Shown one piece after another: positions 54,703 through 64,000 of a stretch of 64,000 nucleotides of DNA. Under the pieces are notes generated by a model. It was not told the DNA's origin, did not search any database, and saw nothing but the letters and a program-made list of their open reading frames with translations. Source of the stretch: Microbacterium elymi (lineage in GTDB: Bacteria; Actinomycetota; Actinomycetes; Actinomycetales; Microbacteriaceae); assembly GCF_021582895.2 (NCBI RefSeq), contig NZ_CP091139.2, forward strand, positions 62,001-126,000. The letters are read 5' to 3'. Every line of letters starts with the position of its first letter. The first letter of the stretch is position 1. The translations under genes and the position numbers were made by a program.

Positions 54703-55185
54703 GTGGACATCATCACGGGGATCGAGCAGTTCGCCTGGATCGGCTGGATCGTCCTGATCGCGGTCTTCCTCGTGATCGAGATGCTGACGCTCGATTTCAC
54801 CTTCCTGATGCTGGGCATCGGCGGCCTCGCCGGCCTGATCGCCGACCTCTTCGGCGCGCCGCTGTGGGCGCAGGTCGTCATCGCCGCCGTGGTGGCCGCG
54901 CTGCTGATCTTCCTGCTGCGCCCTCCCTGCTGGCATCGCCTGCGCCGCGGCGAGGACCCCACGCCCTCGAACGTGGCCGCGCTGCTCGGGATGTCGGGGC
55001 TCGTGCTGTCCACGGTCACGCGCCTGGGCGGCCTGGTCAAGCTCGACAACGGCGAGACCTGGACGGCCCGCACCGTCGATGACGCACCGGACTCGCTCGC
55101 CCCGCAGACGCACGTGCGCGTCGCCCGCATCGACGGAGCGACCGCCTACGTCCGCCCCGATCAGACCCAGGAGAATCGCGCATGA
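54703..55185 (+). CDS. NfeD-family membrane protein
   Basis: 160 residues. Three helices (about 12-33, 37-53, 57-75), then a soluble beta-barrel (OB-like) domain with GLVKLDNGETWTARTVDD, typical of short NfeD proteins that pair with SPFH proteins in bacterial membrane microdomains. GTG 54703 with GGGAGGCGG. The stop overlaps the SPFH gene's ATG (ATGA 55182-55185). Confidence 0.88.
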   Translation: MDIITGIEQFAWIGWIVLIAVFLVIEMLTLDFTFLMLGIGGLAGLIADLFGAPLWAQVVIAAVVAALLIFLLRPPCWHRLRRGEDPTPSNVAALLGMSGLVLSTVTRLGGLVKLDNGETWTARTVDDAPDSLAPQTHVRVARIDGATAYVRPDQTQENRA

Positions 55186-56254
55186 CAGCAGAGCAGATCA
55201 TCCCCACGGCGATCGGCTGGGTGCTGGCCGTCGCGGTCTTCATCTTCGTGGTGGTCGTCATCGTCCGGTCTATCCGGATCATTCCGCAGGCCAGCGCCGG
55301 CGTCGTGGAGAGGCTCGGCCGATATCACAAGACCCTCGAACCCGGTCTGAACCTCCTGGTGCCGTTCGTGGACCGACTGCGACCTCTCATCGACATGCGC
55401 GAGCAGGTCGTCTCCTTCCCGCCGCAGCCGGTGATCACCGAAGACAACCTGGTGGTCTCGATCGACACGGTCGTCTACTTCCAGGTCACCGATGCGCGGG
55501 CCGCCACATACGAGATCGCCAACTATCTGGGAGCGGTCGAGCAGCTCACCACGACCACCCTCCGAAACGTGGTCGGCGGTCTGAACCTGGAAGAGGCCCT
55601 CACCAGCCGTGACGAGATCAACAGCAAGCTGCGCATCGTCCTGGACGAGGCCACCGGAAAGTGGGGCATCCGGGTGTCCCGCGTCGAGCTGAAGGCCATC
55701 GACCCGCCGCTGTCCATCCAGGACTCGATGGAGAAGCAGATGCGCGCCGAGCGCGACCGGCGCGCCGTGATCCTCACCGCCGAAGGCTCCAAGCAGTCCC
55801 AGATCCTGGAAGCGGAGGGCCGGCGGCAGGCCGAGATCCTCAAGGCCGAGGGCGACAAGCAGGCGCAGGTGCTGCGGGCCGAGGGCGAGGCGAAGGCCAT
55901 CGAGACGGTCTTCAACGCCATCCACGTCGGCAATCCCGATGACAAGCTCCTCGCCTACCAGTATCTGCAGACCCTGCCGAAGATCGCCGACAGTTCCTCC
56001 AGCAAGCTCTGGATCATCCCCAGCGAGTTCACCTCCGCGCTGCAGGGGCTCTCTGGGGCCTTCATCGGCAAGGGCACCGACGCCACTCCCCGGCCGCGCA
56101 GCGGCCGGTGGACGACGTCCCGCCGGTCACATTCGCTCCCAGCGCGTCCACCGTGGGACACCATGCGGCCGCCGACGTGACCGCGGACGATGTGCCGGAC
56201 TTCGAGGTGCCCCCGCCCGAGACCGAACCGCCGCTCACCCCGCCCACTCCGTGA
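55182..56254 (+). CDS. SPFH/stomatin-like protein (frame break at C terminus)
   Basis: About 357 residues. N-terminal membrane helix (about 8-30), SPFH domain (IIPQASAGVVERLGRYHKTL through INSKLRIVLDEATGKWGIRV), a charged coiled segment with repeating EAEGRRQAEILKAEGDKQA-like units, and a Pro-rich tail. Near 56090 five C appear as four; corrected, the protein ends ETEPPLTPPTP at TGA 56252-56254, overlapping the next GTG. Forms an operon with the NfeD gene; the pair organises membrane domains. Confidence 0.9.
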
Positions 56255-57033
56255 CACACCCTTGGTTCGCGGGGTCGACACGGCCTCGCGTTCTCGCCCA
56301 TCGCGGTCTGGTGACGGCGGCGGCCGCAGCGCACGGCGTCGCGGAGAACTCGTTCGCCGCCGTCGCCGAAGCGCATGCGGCGGGCGCGGCGTATGTGGAG
56401 TCGGACTGCCACCTCACTGCGGACGGCGTCGTCGTGCTGTTCCACGACGCCGACCTGGGCCGGGTGACCGGCGACCCCCGACCGATCGCCGACGTCGCCT
56501 CGGCCGAGCTCGAAGACCTCATGGCCGACCGGGGCGGGCTGATCACACTCGCCCAGGCCCTCGACGCCTTCCCGACGCTCCGGTTCAACTTCGATGTGAA
56601 GGCCGCACCGGCCGCCGCGCCCGCCGGCCGGATCGTCGCCCCCCACGCCGACCGCGTGCTGCTGACGAGCTTCTCGGACTCCCGTCGACGGGCCGCCCTG
56701 GCGGCCGCGCATGCGGCCGGCGGCTCGCCCGCGACGTCGGCCGGCAGCAGCACCCTGGCCCGCGTGCTGGCGGGTGCGGCAGCCCACTCGGGGCGTGTGC
56801 TGGACCGCGTCCTGCGCGGCATCGATGCGCTGCAGGTGCCGGAGCGACGCGGGGCCCTGAAGATCGTCACCCGCGGCCTGCTGGAGGCCGCGCATCGGCG
56901 GGATGTCGAAGTGCACGTGTGGACCGTGAACGATCCCGCCGACATGCGCCGGCTGCTGGACCTCGGCGTGGACGGACTGGTCACCGACCGGGCCGATCTC
57001 GCCCTGGAGATCGCGGCGGATCGCGACCGCTGA
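56251..57033 (+). CDS. Glycerophosphodiester phosphodiesterase
   Basis: 260 residues, intact. RVLAHRGLVTAAAAAHGVAENS (HRG and ENS), YVESDCHLTADGVVVLFHDADLGRVTG (E-x-D and HD) and VHVWTVNDPADMRRLLDLGVDGLVTD are GDPD motifs. Releases glycerol 3-phosphate from deacylated phospholipids. GTG 56251 overlaps the SPFH stop. Confidence 0.92.
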   Translation: MTHPWFAGSTRPRVLAHRGLVTAAAAAHGVAENSFAAVAEAHAAGAAYVESDCHLTADGVVVLFHDADLGRVTGDPRPIADVASAELEDLMADRGGLITLAQALDAFPTLRFNFDVKAAPAAAPAGRIVAPHADRVLLTSFSDSRRRAALAAAHAAGGSPATSAGSSTLARVLAGAAAHSGRVLDRVLRGIDALQVPERRGALKIVTRGLLEAAHRRDVEVHVWTVNDPADMRRLLDLGVDGLVTDRADLALEIAADRDR

Positions 57034-57126
57034 GCATCCCCTGTGAAACCCTGCCCAGGCCGCCCCGTTCGGATGATGCGCACAGGTCACAGCGTTATAC
57101 CTGGGTAGCGACGAGAGGACCACACA

Positions 57127-57505
57127 ATGGCAGACCGCAGCTTGCGCGGCATCCGACTCGGCGCCCAGAGCCTACAGAGCGAAGAGGGCGTCGTTTTCCA
57201 TGAGCGCATGCAGAAGACCTACGCATGCACCGAATGCGGGCGTGACACCACGCTGACGTTCGCAAGCCGATGCCGAGGTTCCCGAGGCCTGGGAGTGCCG
57301 CACCTGCGGCGCCGAGGCCGTCCTTCGCGTCGGCGACGGCACGGTATCCGTGGATCACAGCGAGGACAAGATCCCGCGTACCCACTGGGACATGCTGCTG
57401 GAGCGACGCACGATCCCCGAGCTCGAGGAGCTGCTCGAAGAGCGTCTCGCCTTCATCCGCGCCCGCCGCGGCGCGGGAGAAGACGTCTCCAAGCTCACCG
57501 CCTGA
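57127..57505 (+). CDS. rbpA: RNA polymerase-binding protein RbpA (one frame break)
   Basis: About 125 residues. Four zinc cysteines in YACTECGRDTTLTF and WECRTCGAEA, then the sigma-interacting tail with HWDMLLERRTIPELEELLEE. RbpA binds the primary sigma factor and stabilises open promoter complexes. Near 57272 TTCGCAAGCCGATG should be TTCGCAGCCGATG, giving FAADAEVPEAWEC. GTTATACC at 57091-57098 could be its -10 region. Next to lnt, as in mycobacteria. Confidence 0.95.
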
Positions 57506-57511
57506 CGGACA

Positions 57512-59091
57512 CTATGCGATGCCGGTCCCGGTGGGGCCGGCATCCTTCATGTGCGGGCGGCGTCGGTGACCGAGCAGGACGCCGATGCCCAGCGCCGCCA
57601 CCGCGGCCGCGCTCCCCCACCCGAGGACGGCGTTGATCGCCGGGCCGGCCACGACCGCGGGCGTCAACCCGGTGCGCAGCGGAACGTCTTCCAGCAGCGC
57701 GCCGGCGGTGTCCTGCGGCAGCCCGGCGATCTCCGTGCCGTCCGGGGCGATCATCTGGCTGGTGCCGACGGTCGAGATGTTGACGACCGACCGCCCGGCC
57801 TCGATGGCCCGCATGCGCGCGAAGGCGAGCTTGCCGAGATTCTCGTCGGTGCCGCGGAAGTCGGCGTTGTTCGTCTGGAACATGTAGATGTCCGCCCCGC
57901 CGCGGGCGCCGTCCCAGATGACGTCGTCGTAGATCACATCGAAGCAGATGGCCAGCCCGACCCCGACGCCGTGCACGTCGAAGACCGGCGGAGCGGTGCC
58001 GGGCGTGTACTCGCGCTGGATCAGGTCGATGAGGTCTGCGGCGAAGAACCGGTAGAACGCCCGGTCGGGCACATACTCGCCGAACGGCACCGGATGCCGC
58101 TTGTCGTACACCGCGATCGGGTTGTCCTCCCCCGCCTCCCACAGCAGGGACGAGTTGAACAGGTCCTTCCCGCGCTGCGTCACGGCGCTCACGATCAGCG
58201 CCGCATCCGCCGTCGAGGCCAGATCGTCCAGCACCGCCGCCGTGGCGGCATTCGAGGTCGGGTCCGAGTCGACGCCGCCCTCCGGCCAGAGCAGCACATC
58301 CATCTTCTTGCCCAGCAGCGGCGCGGTCGCCGCCAGCTTGCGCGTTCAGCACATCCCCGGGCGCCCGCTGATCGAAGTACCCGGTCGGGCCGTTGCCCTG
58401 CACCGCGCCCACGCGCAGGCTTCCGGCCGGGGTGGTCGGGAACTGCGGAACCGCCAGGCAGCACCGCGACTACGACCACGGGCACAGCCGCGCGGATGTC
58501 GCGGAACCGACGGATCCGCACGTACTCGATCGCCGCCGCACCCAGCAGCACGACCAGGAACGACAGTCCGCTCATGCCCACCCACGACGCCAGCGGGGCG
58601 GTCGGGCCGTTGACCTGCGTGACGCCGATCCGCCCCCAGGGGAAGCCGCCGTACGGCCACGTGCCCAGCAGCTCCTCACGCATCACCCACAGGCCCGCGA
58701 CCAGCGCCGGCAGCAGCGTCAACCGGGCCCCCACGGCGGGCAGCACCCGCGGCAGCCATCGGTAGGCCAGCGCGATCGGCACCGCGGCGGCCGCGGTCAG
58801 GACCGCTTCGAACAGCGACAGGGCCAGCCACGGCACGGGGCCCAGATAGCGGGCGGTGAACAGCACGTTCACGAGGAAGAAGACCGCCCCGAACGCGAAC
58901 CCCACCAGCACCGCGCCCCACGCGCGCCGGCCGATCAGGGTCAGCAGGGCCAGCGGCACCGCGACGAACGACATCGGCCACCAGCTCAGCGCCGGGAAGG
59001 CGAGGGTGAGCAGGAATCCCGCCACCGCCGCGACGAACGTCGCCACGCCGAGTGGCAGGAGCGGGCGCGGCAGGGCACGGCGTTCGGGCAC
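57512..59091 (-). CDS. lnt: Apolipoprotein N-acyltransferase (two frame breaks)
   Basis: About 525 residues. N-terminal membrane helices (about 10-190), then a nitrilase-type domain: catalytic Glu in LLWPEGGVDSDP, Lys in AVYDKRHPVPFGEYVP and Cys in GLAICFDVIYDD; a last helix follows. N-acylates lipoproteins in the outer leaflet. Breaks near 58455 (GTGCTGCCTGGCG read on minus for GTGCTGCTGGCG) and near 58334 (plus-strand CCAGCTTGCGC for CCAGCTGCGC, giving VLNAQLAATAPLLGKK). No fused Ppm1 domain. Confidence 0.93.
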
Positions 59092-59133
59092 CGTCCCAGC
59101 CTAGGTCAGCACGGGCGTGCACCCGGTGCGGGC

Positions 59134-61589
59134 TCAGACCGAGGAGTACGCCACGATCCCCCGGCGCACGGCATCCAGCGCCGCCCGTGCGGTCGAGGCG
59201 AGCGGCGGTTGCGCGACCAGGCTGAGCTGGTCGAGCAGGTCGATGGTCTGCTTGGCCCAGCGCACGAAGTCTCCCGCGGCCATGTCGGCCTCGGCCAGGA
59301 CGACCTCCAGCGACCGGCCGCGGGCCCAGGAATGCACGGCGGCGGCAAGGCCCGTGGCCGGCTCGGTCGATCCGGGGAGCTCGTGGTCGTGCTCGAGGTC
59401 GTCCAGCTGCGCCCAGAGGCGCTCGGTCTCGGTCAGCGCCGTGCGGAACGCGCCGCGAGGCAGCCCGCGCTCGCCCGGCCCGGCGTCGTCGCGGCGGGGT
59501 TCGAACACCAGGCAGCTCACGAGAGCGGCCAGCCCCGCGGCATCCAGCTCGGTCCAGATGCCCGTGCGCAGCGACTCCGCCACGAGCAGGTCGCGCTCCC
59601 CGTAGATGCGACGCATCGTGGCGCCCGCCTCGGTGAGCGCGGTCGTGCCGTCATCGGCGACGCGGACGTAGTCCAACGCGGTCAGCACGTCCACCACGCG
59701 GTCGAACTGCCGTGCGACCGTCCCAGTGCGGGTCTGGATCTGCCGGCGCATCCGGTCGACCGTGCGCGAGAGCTTCCAGTACCGCTCCGCCCAGCGGGCG
59801 TGGTTCTCCCGATCGGGGCAATCGTGGCACGGATGCCGCTGCAAGCTGGGTGCGCAGGCTCTGGATCTCGCGCTGCCGCTTGCCGTCGCGCATGCGAGGC
59901 TGTCGCGTCCTTGCGGTGCAGCTTCTCCAGGTCGCTGATCCGGCGGCGGATCCCGGAGTACTCCCGGAAGTCGCCCCGGTCGCAGGTCATGGCCTTCTCG
60001 TAGCCCTCGAGGGATGTCTCGTGCTCCCGCACCTGCCGGGCCAGGCCCACCACGGACCGGTCGGCCTGGAACTGCGCGAACGAGGACTCCAGGATCTCGC
60101 GCGCCTTCGGTCGTCCGAACTGGTCGATGAGGTTGACCGCCATGTTGTAGGTGGGCCGGAAGCTCGAGTTCAGCGGATAGGTGCGGCGCGAGGCGAGCGC
60201 GGCCACGGACTGGGGGTCCATGCCCTCGGTCCACTGGATGACCGCGTGGCCCTCCACGTCGATCCCGCGGCGGCCGGCCCGCCCGGTGATCTGCGTGTAC
60301 TCGCCCGAGGTGATGGCCACCCGCGCCTCGCCGTTGAACTTCTCCAGCTTCTCCAGCACCACGGTGCGCGCCGGCATGTTGATGCCGAGGGCGAGGGTCT
60401 CGGTCGCGAAGACGGCCTTGACCAGCTTGCGCTGGAACAGCTCCTCGACGACCTCCTTGAACGCCGGCAGCAGTCCCGCGTGGTGCGCCGCGATCCCCCG
60501 CTCCAGATTGTCGCGCCATTCCCAGTAGCCCAGGACGTCCAGATCCTCGTCCTCCAGCGTTCGGGTGCGCTCCTCGACCACGCGTCGGATCTCGCGGCGC
60601 TCCTCGGGGCTGGTCAGCCGCACGCCGGCTCGTCGCACCTGCGCGACCGCCGCCTCGCAGCCGACCCGGCTGAAGATGAAGAAGATCGCCGGGAGCAGGC
60701 GGTCCCGGGCCAGCAGCTCCACGACCTCCGGGCGATCCATCCGTTCGATCCGGCGCACGTTGGCCGCGCGCACCGGTCGCTGGTGACCGCGCTGCGGTCG
60801 ACGGCGGGATGCCTCCATCCGGCCGCCGCTCGCGAGCGGTGCAGACCGCGCGGACGACCGGCGGTTCGCCTCGTACCGCTGTCCGGTGCTGGAACGGATG
60901 CGCATGAGCTCCTGATTCACCTGGGCGGTGGCGACGCCGGCGCGGTCGTCGAACAGCGGGAGCAGATCACCGCGGACCAGGACGTGCTGCTCGAGCGGGA
61001 CGGGTCGGATCTCGGAGACGATCACGGCGGTGTCGCCGCGCACGGTGTCCAGCCAGTCGCCGAACTCCTCGGCGTTGGACACGGTCGCCGACAGGCACAC
61101 CAGCTTGACGGACTGCGGGAGGTGGATGATGACCTCCTCCCACACCGCCCCGCGGAACCGGTCGGCGAGGTAGTGCACTTCGTCCATGACCACGAACCGC
61201 AGGTCGCGGAGCGCGGCCGCATCGGCGTACAGCATGTTGCGCAGCACCTCGGTGGTCATCACCACGATGCGCGCGCCCGAGTTGATGCTCACGTCCCCGG
61301 TGAGCAGCCCCACCTCGTCGGCGCCGTACGCGTCCACCAGTTCGCGGAACTTCTGGTTCGACAGCGCCTTCATCGGGGTGGTGTAGAACGCCTTGTCGCG
61401 CTCCCGGCGCATCGCCAGATGGATGGCGAACTCGCCGACGATCGTCTTGCCCGCCCCCGTGGGGGCCGCGACCAGGACGCTCTTGCCGTCCTCGAGTGCC
61501 TCGCAGCCGGCCACCTGGAACGGATCGAGGGTGAATCGCTGCGCCGCCGCGAACCGCGCTGTGGCGGGATGTCGATCGGCGTCCGTCAC
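59134..61589 (-). CDS. helY: Ski2/Mtr4-like DEVH-box helicase HelY (two frame breaks)
   Basis: About 817 residues. Walker A APTGAGKTIVGEF, DEVH box VVMDEVHYLADRF, LSATVSNAEEF, and motif VI QITGRAGRRGIDVEG. The C-terminal region includes a CHDCPDRENHARWAERYWKL block found in actinobacterial HelY. Likely RNA helicase. Breaks near 59905 (minus GCCTCGCATG for GCCTGCATG) and near 59851 (minus CAGCTTGCAGC for CAGCTGCAGC). GTG 61589 overlaps the tatC stop by four bases. Confidence 0.93.
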
Positions 61590-62399
61590 GCCGTCGGCTC
61601 CAGCGCAGCACGGCGCGCCTTGCGCCGGTCGAAGAGCAGCGACAGGATGGCGGCGGCGAAGTACAGCACGCACAGGATCCCGGCCAGCAGCAGCATCGAG
61701 GTCACGTCCGCGGCCGGCGTGGCGGCGGCGGCGAACACGACGATGACGATGATGGCGACGCGCCAGCCCCTCAGGATCGCGCGGCCGGACATGATGCCGG
61801 CGAGGTTCAGCGCCACCAGGAACACCGGTGTGACGAACGAGACGCCGACCACCAGCAGCAGCTTGAAGACGAAGTCGTAGTAGGTCGAATAGTCGTAGAA
61901 CCGCGCGACGCCCTGGGTGTCGGGGACGAACAGCGCCATGATCTCGACCATGTGCGGCATGATCAGCCAGCCGACATACAGTCCCGCAGCGAACAGCGGA
62001 ATCGCCGAGGCGACGAAGCCGACGGTGTACCGCATCTCCTTGCGGGTCAGGCCCGGCATGATGAACGCCCACAGCTGCCAGAGCCAGACGGGTGCCGACA
62101 GCAGCAGGCCGATCGAGAACGCGATCCGCATGCGCAGATCGAACCCGCTGGTCACGGTGTTGAAGTTCAGCGCGGTGTAGCTGTCGCCGTGGGTGGCGGC
62201 GATCTGCGCGATCGGCTGCGAGAGCAGGTTGATGACCGGTTCGCTGATGATGAACCCGACCACCATGCCGACGATCAGCCCGGCGGCGGCGATGAACAGC
62301 CGCTTGCGCAAGCTCGCGCAGATGCTGCGCAAGCGACATCCGCTTCTCACGGGGTGGCGCCGCCGGCTCCTCGATGTGCGGCGACCCGGTCTGCGTCAC
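61586..62399 (-). CDS. tatC: Sec-independent protein translocase TatC (one frame break)
   Basis: About 270 residues, six membrane helices. EKRMSLAQHLRELRKRLFIA is the conserved cytoplasmic N region that reads twin-arginine signals; LWAFIMPGLTRKEMRY and GVSFVTPVFLVALNLAGI follow. Near 62312 the plus strand reads CCGCTTGCGCAAGCTCG for CCGCTTGCGCAGCTCG, which would split the N terminus. GTG 62399 lies 6 bases after the tatA stop. Confidence 0.95.
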
Positions 62400-62405
62400 G
62401 TGCGG

Positions 62406-62654
62406 CTACGGTTGGGACTCGCTCGTCCCACGTGCCGGCGGCGCCTCAGCAGATGCGTCCACATGGGCTGGTGCGTCGGCCGCGGGCTCGGCCGTCCCAC
62501 CGTCCTCGGTCTTCATGGCTTTCATCTCACCCTTGAACACACGCGCAGACTGCCCCACGCTCTTGGCGAGAGCGGGCAATTTGGCGGCCCCGAACAAGAG
62601 CAAGATGACAGCCAGGATCAGCAGTAGGTGCCACCCGGTGAAAATGTTGGGCAT
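62406..62654 (-). CDS. tatA: TatA/E-type translocase subunit
   Basis: 82 residues. One N-terminal helix (LLILAVILLLFGAAKLPALA), then an amphipathic helix (KSVGQSARVFKGEMKAMK) and an acidic Ala/Pro-rich tail, the standard TatA layout. ATG 62654 has AAGGAGACACC. Forms the pore with TatC encoded next. Confidence 0.95.
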   Translation of the reverse strand: MPNIFTGWHLLLILAVILLLFGAAKLPALAKSVGQSARVFKGEMKAMKTEDGGTAEPAADAPAHVDASAEAPPARGTSESQP

Positions 62655-62741
62655 GGTGTCTCCTTATCGGTACGCCATCGATAGAGTCTAACCCGCGCCG
62701 GCGCGAGACGGTCCCGCGCCCCGGCGCGCCGGTTCAGACTC

Positions 62742-63714
62742 TCAGACGTCGTCCGGATACTGGGCGAGCGCCGCCCGCGCCCACTCGGCCGCGGCGGTGC
62801 GCGCCTGCTCGGGTTCGAGGATCTCCAGGTCGCCCCCGCGACCGGCGGCGAGGCGCTTCAGACTCTGGGCCGCCGCGATCCGCATGGTCGCCACCGACAT
62901 CCCGTCGCGGGTCTGCACCTGCGCCTGATCGAGGTAGCCGCCCAGCAGCGGCGCCACCGCCGCGGCGAAGCGGATGCGCGTGCGGATGTCGGTCTGGGCG
63001 ACCTCGAACAGCTCGGGAACCGGCTCTTCGCCGTGCGTGATCGCGATGTCGGTGAGGCTGAGGGCGCTGACACGGTCGAGATGGAAGGTCCGCATCGCCT
63101 GACGCAGATGGCACCATCCCTGCAGATACCACTGCCCGTTGGCGATGTGCACCTTGACCGGGTCGACGGTGCGGGTGGTGACCGGCGCGTCGGGCGCCTT
63201 GTACGAGAACGACACGGCGACCCCGTGCCGCAGTGCCTCGTCGACCGTCAGCCGGACCTCGTCGACCGGCTCGGGTGCGACGATCACATCGGCGGGCACG
63301 GCGGACGCGCCGGCGGCGAGCTTGGTCGAGCAGCCCGGAGATCACGCCGCTGGATCCGACGCCGGGCAGCGACTGGGCCAGCTCGAGCCCGGCCAGCAGC
63401 GCCGCGGCCTCACGTGCGGTCAGCTTCGGCGAGCCTTCCAGAGCGACCGCGTTCGTGATCACGATCCGGTCCTGCTCGTCCAGGAGGTCCCAGTCGATGT
63501 CGAACAGGTCGTTCGGCAGCTGCCAGTACCCGCCCTCGCCGGGACGGCCGATGACGGTGAGCTTCTCGACCATCTCGCGCATCTGATCCGGCGTGACGTC
63601 GAAGTCGCGCGCGGCGTCGGCCACCGAGACCTCTCCCTCGTTGATCAGGTACGGCACCAGCTGGAGCATGAGCGCGGCCCGCTCGGTGGCCAGCACCGGT
63701 CGTGTCGGGGTCAC
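62742..63714 (-). CDS. pafC: WYL-domain regulator PafC (one frame break)
   Basis: About 323 residues. Helix-turn-helix N part (ALMLQLVPYLINEGEVSVAD and DVTPDQMREMVEKLTVIG), then the WYL domain with NGQWYLQGWCHLRQAMRTFH. PafB and PafC form a complex that activates LexA-independent DNA-damage genes in mycobacteria, sensing single-stranded DNA via WYL. Near 63325 the minus strand reads GACCAAGCTC for GACCAGCTC, giving LLDQLAAGASAVPADVI. GTG 63714 overlaps the pafB TGA. Confidence 0.92.
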
Positions 63715-64000
63715 TGCCCTCCTCCATGCACCGCGAGGGCGCGCCGCAAGCCGGGCGATCACGTGGTCGCGCAGGTCGTGCGGCTCGACGACCCGCACCT
63801 CGGGGCCGTACGAGGCCAGTTCGTCCGCGAAGATGTGCACGTCCACGTACGGCACTCGGATGCCCTGCTCCGCGGCCTCCCCACGCCGGCTCAGACGCGA
63901 GCGCCGCCTCGGTGCCGGGGTTGACCTCGAGCAGGGCGCTGTTGCGGGCCGCCACCGCCCGCAGACCGGCCAGGGCCCGCTCCCCGCCCCCTGGCGCAAG
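63711..64000 (-). CDS. pafB: WYL-domain regulator PafB, C-terminal fragment (two frame breaks, cut by window end)
   Basis: About 95 codons of the C terminus: VAARNSALLEVNPGTEAALR, then VPYVDVHIFADELASYGPEV and a short basic tail ending ALAVHGGQ. The order pafB-pafC-tatA-tatC is standard in actinobacteria. Breaks near 63895 (minus GCGCTCGCGTC for GCGCTGCGTC) and near 63752 (CGGCTTGCGGC for CGGCTGCGGC). The N-terminal part lies beyond 64000. Confidence 0.88.

Overview
The window is high-GC DNA from an actinobacterium, most likely Microbacteriaceae and close to Microbacterium. The support is a guanylate kinase fused to an actinobacterial integration-host-factor domain, RbpA, a pafB-pafC-tatA-tatC-helY block, a helicase-dead PriA, the HGxxPAAW small protein, many four-base gene overlaps, and many promoters with a TAGACT/TAGGCT -10 box right in front of the start codon. 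It is ordinary chromosome with one small accessory patch; I see no insertion sequence, prophage, CRISPR or rRNA.

Layout. 1-266: end of a SNF2-type helicase. 316-1890: metallo-beta-lactamase/Rieske protein. 1917-11465: a tightly overlapping pyrimidine operon (PyrR RNA element, pyrR, pyrB, pyrC, a small membrane protein, carA, carB, pyrF, mIHF-gmk). 11552-18055: rpoZ, metK, priA, fmt, rsmB, rpe. 18113-24069: hisE, hisG, hisF, hisI, then a Trp-associated membrane protein, an HGxxPAAW protein, trpC, trpB, trpA; trpE is not here. 24080-32680: lgt, gltB, gltD, pyk. 32711-35322: LtrA-like protein, a 440-bp gap with a structured-RNA candidate, a coiled-coil protein, tRNA-Leu(CAA). 35378-42376: pdtaR-type regulator, thioesterase, polA, DUF885 protein, phosphoribosyltransferase, SGNH hydrolase. 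42402-47530 (minus): decayed methyltransferase, MFS transporter, membrane protein, EF-G-binding protein, CopB-type copper ATPase. 47811-50655: accessory patch with a TetR/SDR pair and two toxin-antitoxin modules. 50773-57033: UvrA-like ABC protein, HdeD, an SDR, NfeD, SPFH protein, glycerophosphodiesterase. 57127-64000: rbpA, lnt, helY, tatC, tatA, pafC, pafB.

The biggest signal is not a gene. About 35 genes, many of them essential (metK, carB, polA, rbpA, tatC, trpB), are each broken by one or more single-base indels. Most of these indels lie on GCTGC/GCAGC (typically GCTGC written as GCTTGC, or GCAGC as GCAAGC); most others shorten a G or C run by one base. Repairing them restores full-length, family-typical proteins and regular operon overlaps. 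I therefore read them as sequencing errors whose context hints at base modification at GCWGC, not as pseudogenes. Coordinates are for the sequence as given; such genes are called CDS with the break noted.

Functionally the window carries de novo UMP synthesis (PyrR-controlled), parts of His and Trp synthesis, glutamate synthase, nucleotide and tRNA metabolism, DNA polymerase I, protein export and lipoprotein maturation (TatA/C, Lgt, Lnt), RNA polymerase accessory factors (omega, RbpA) and the PafBC DNA-damage regulators.
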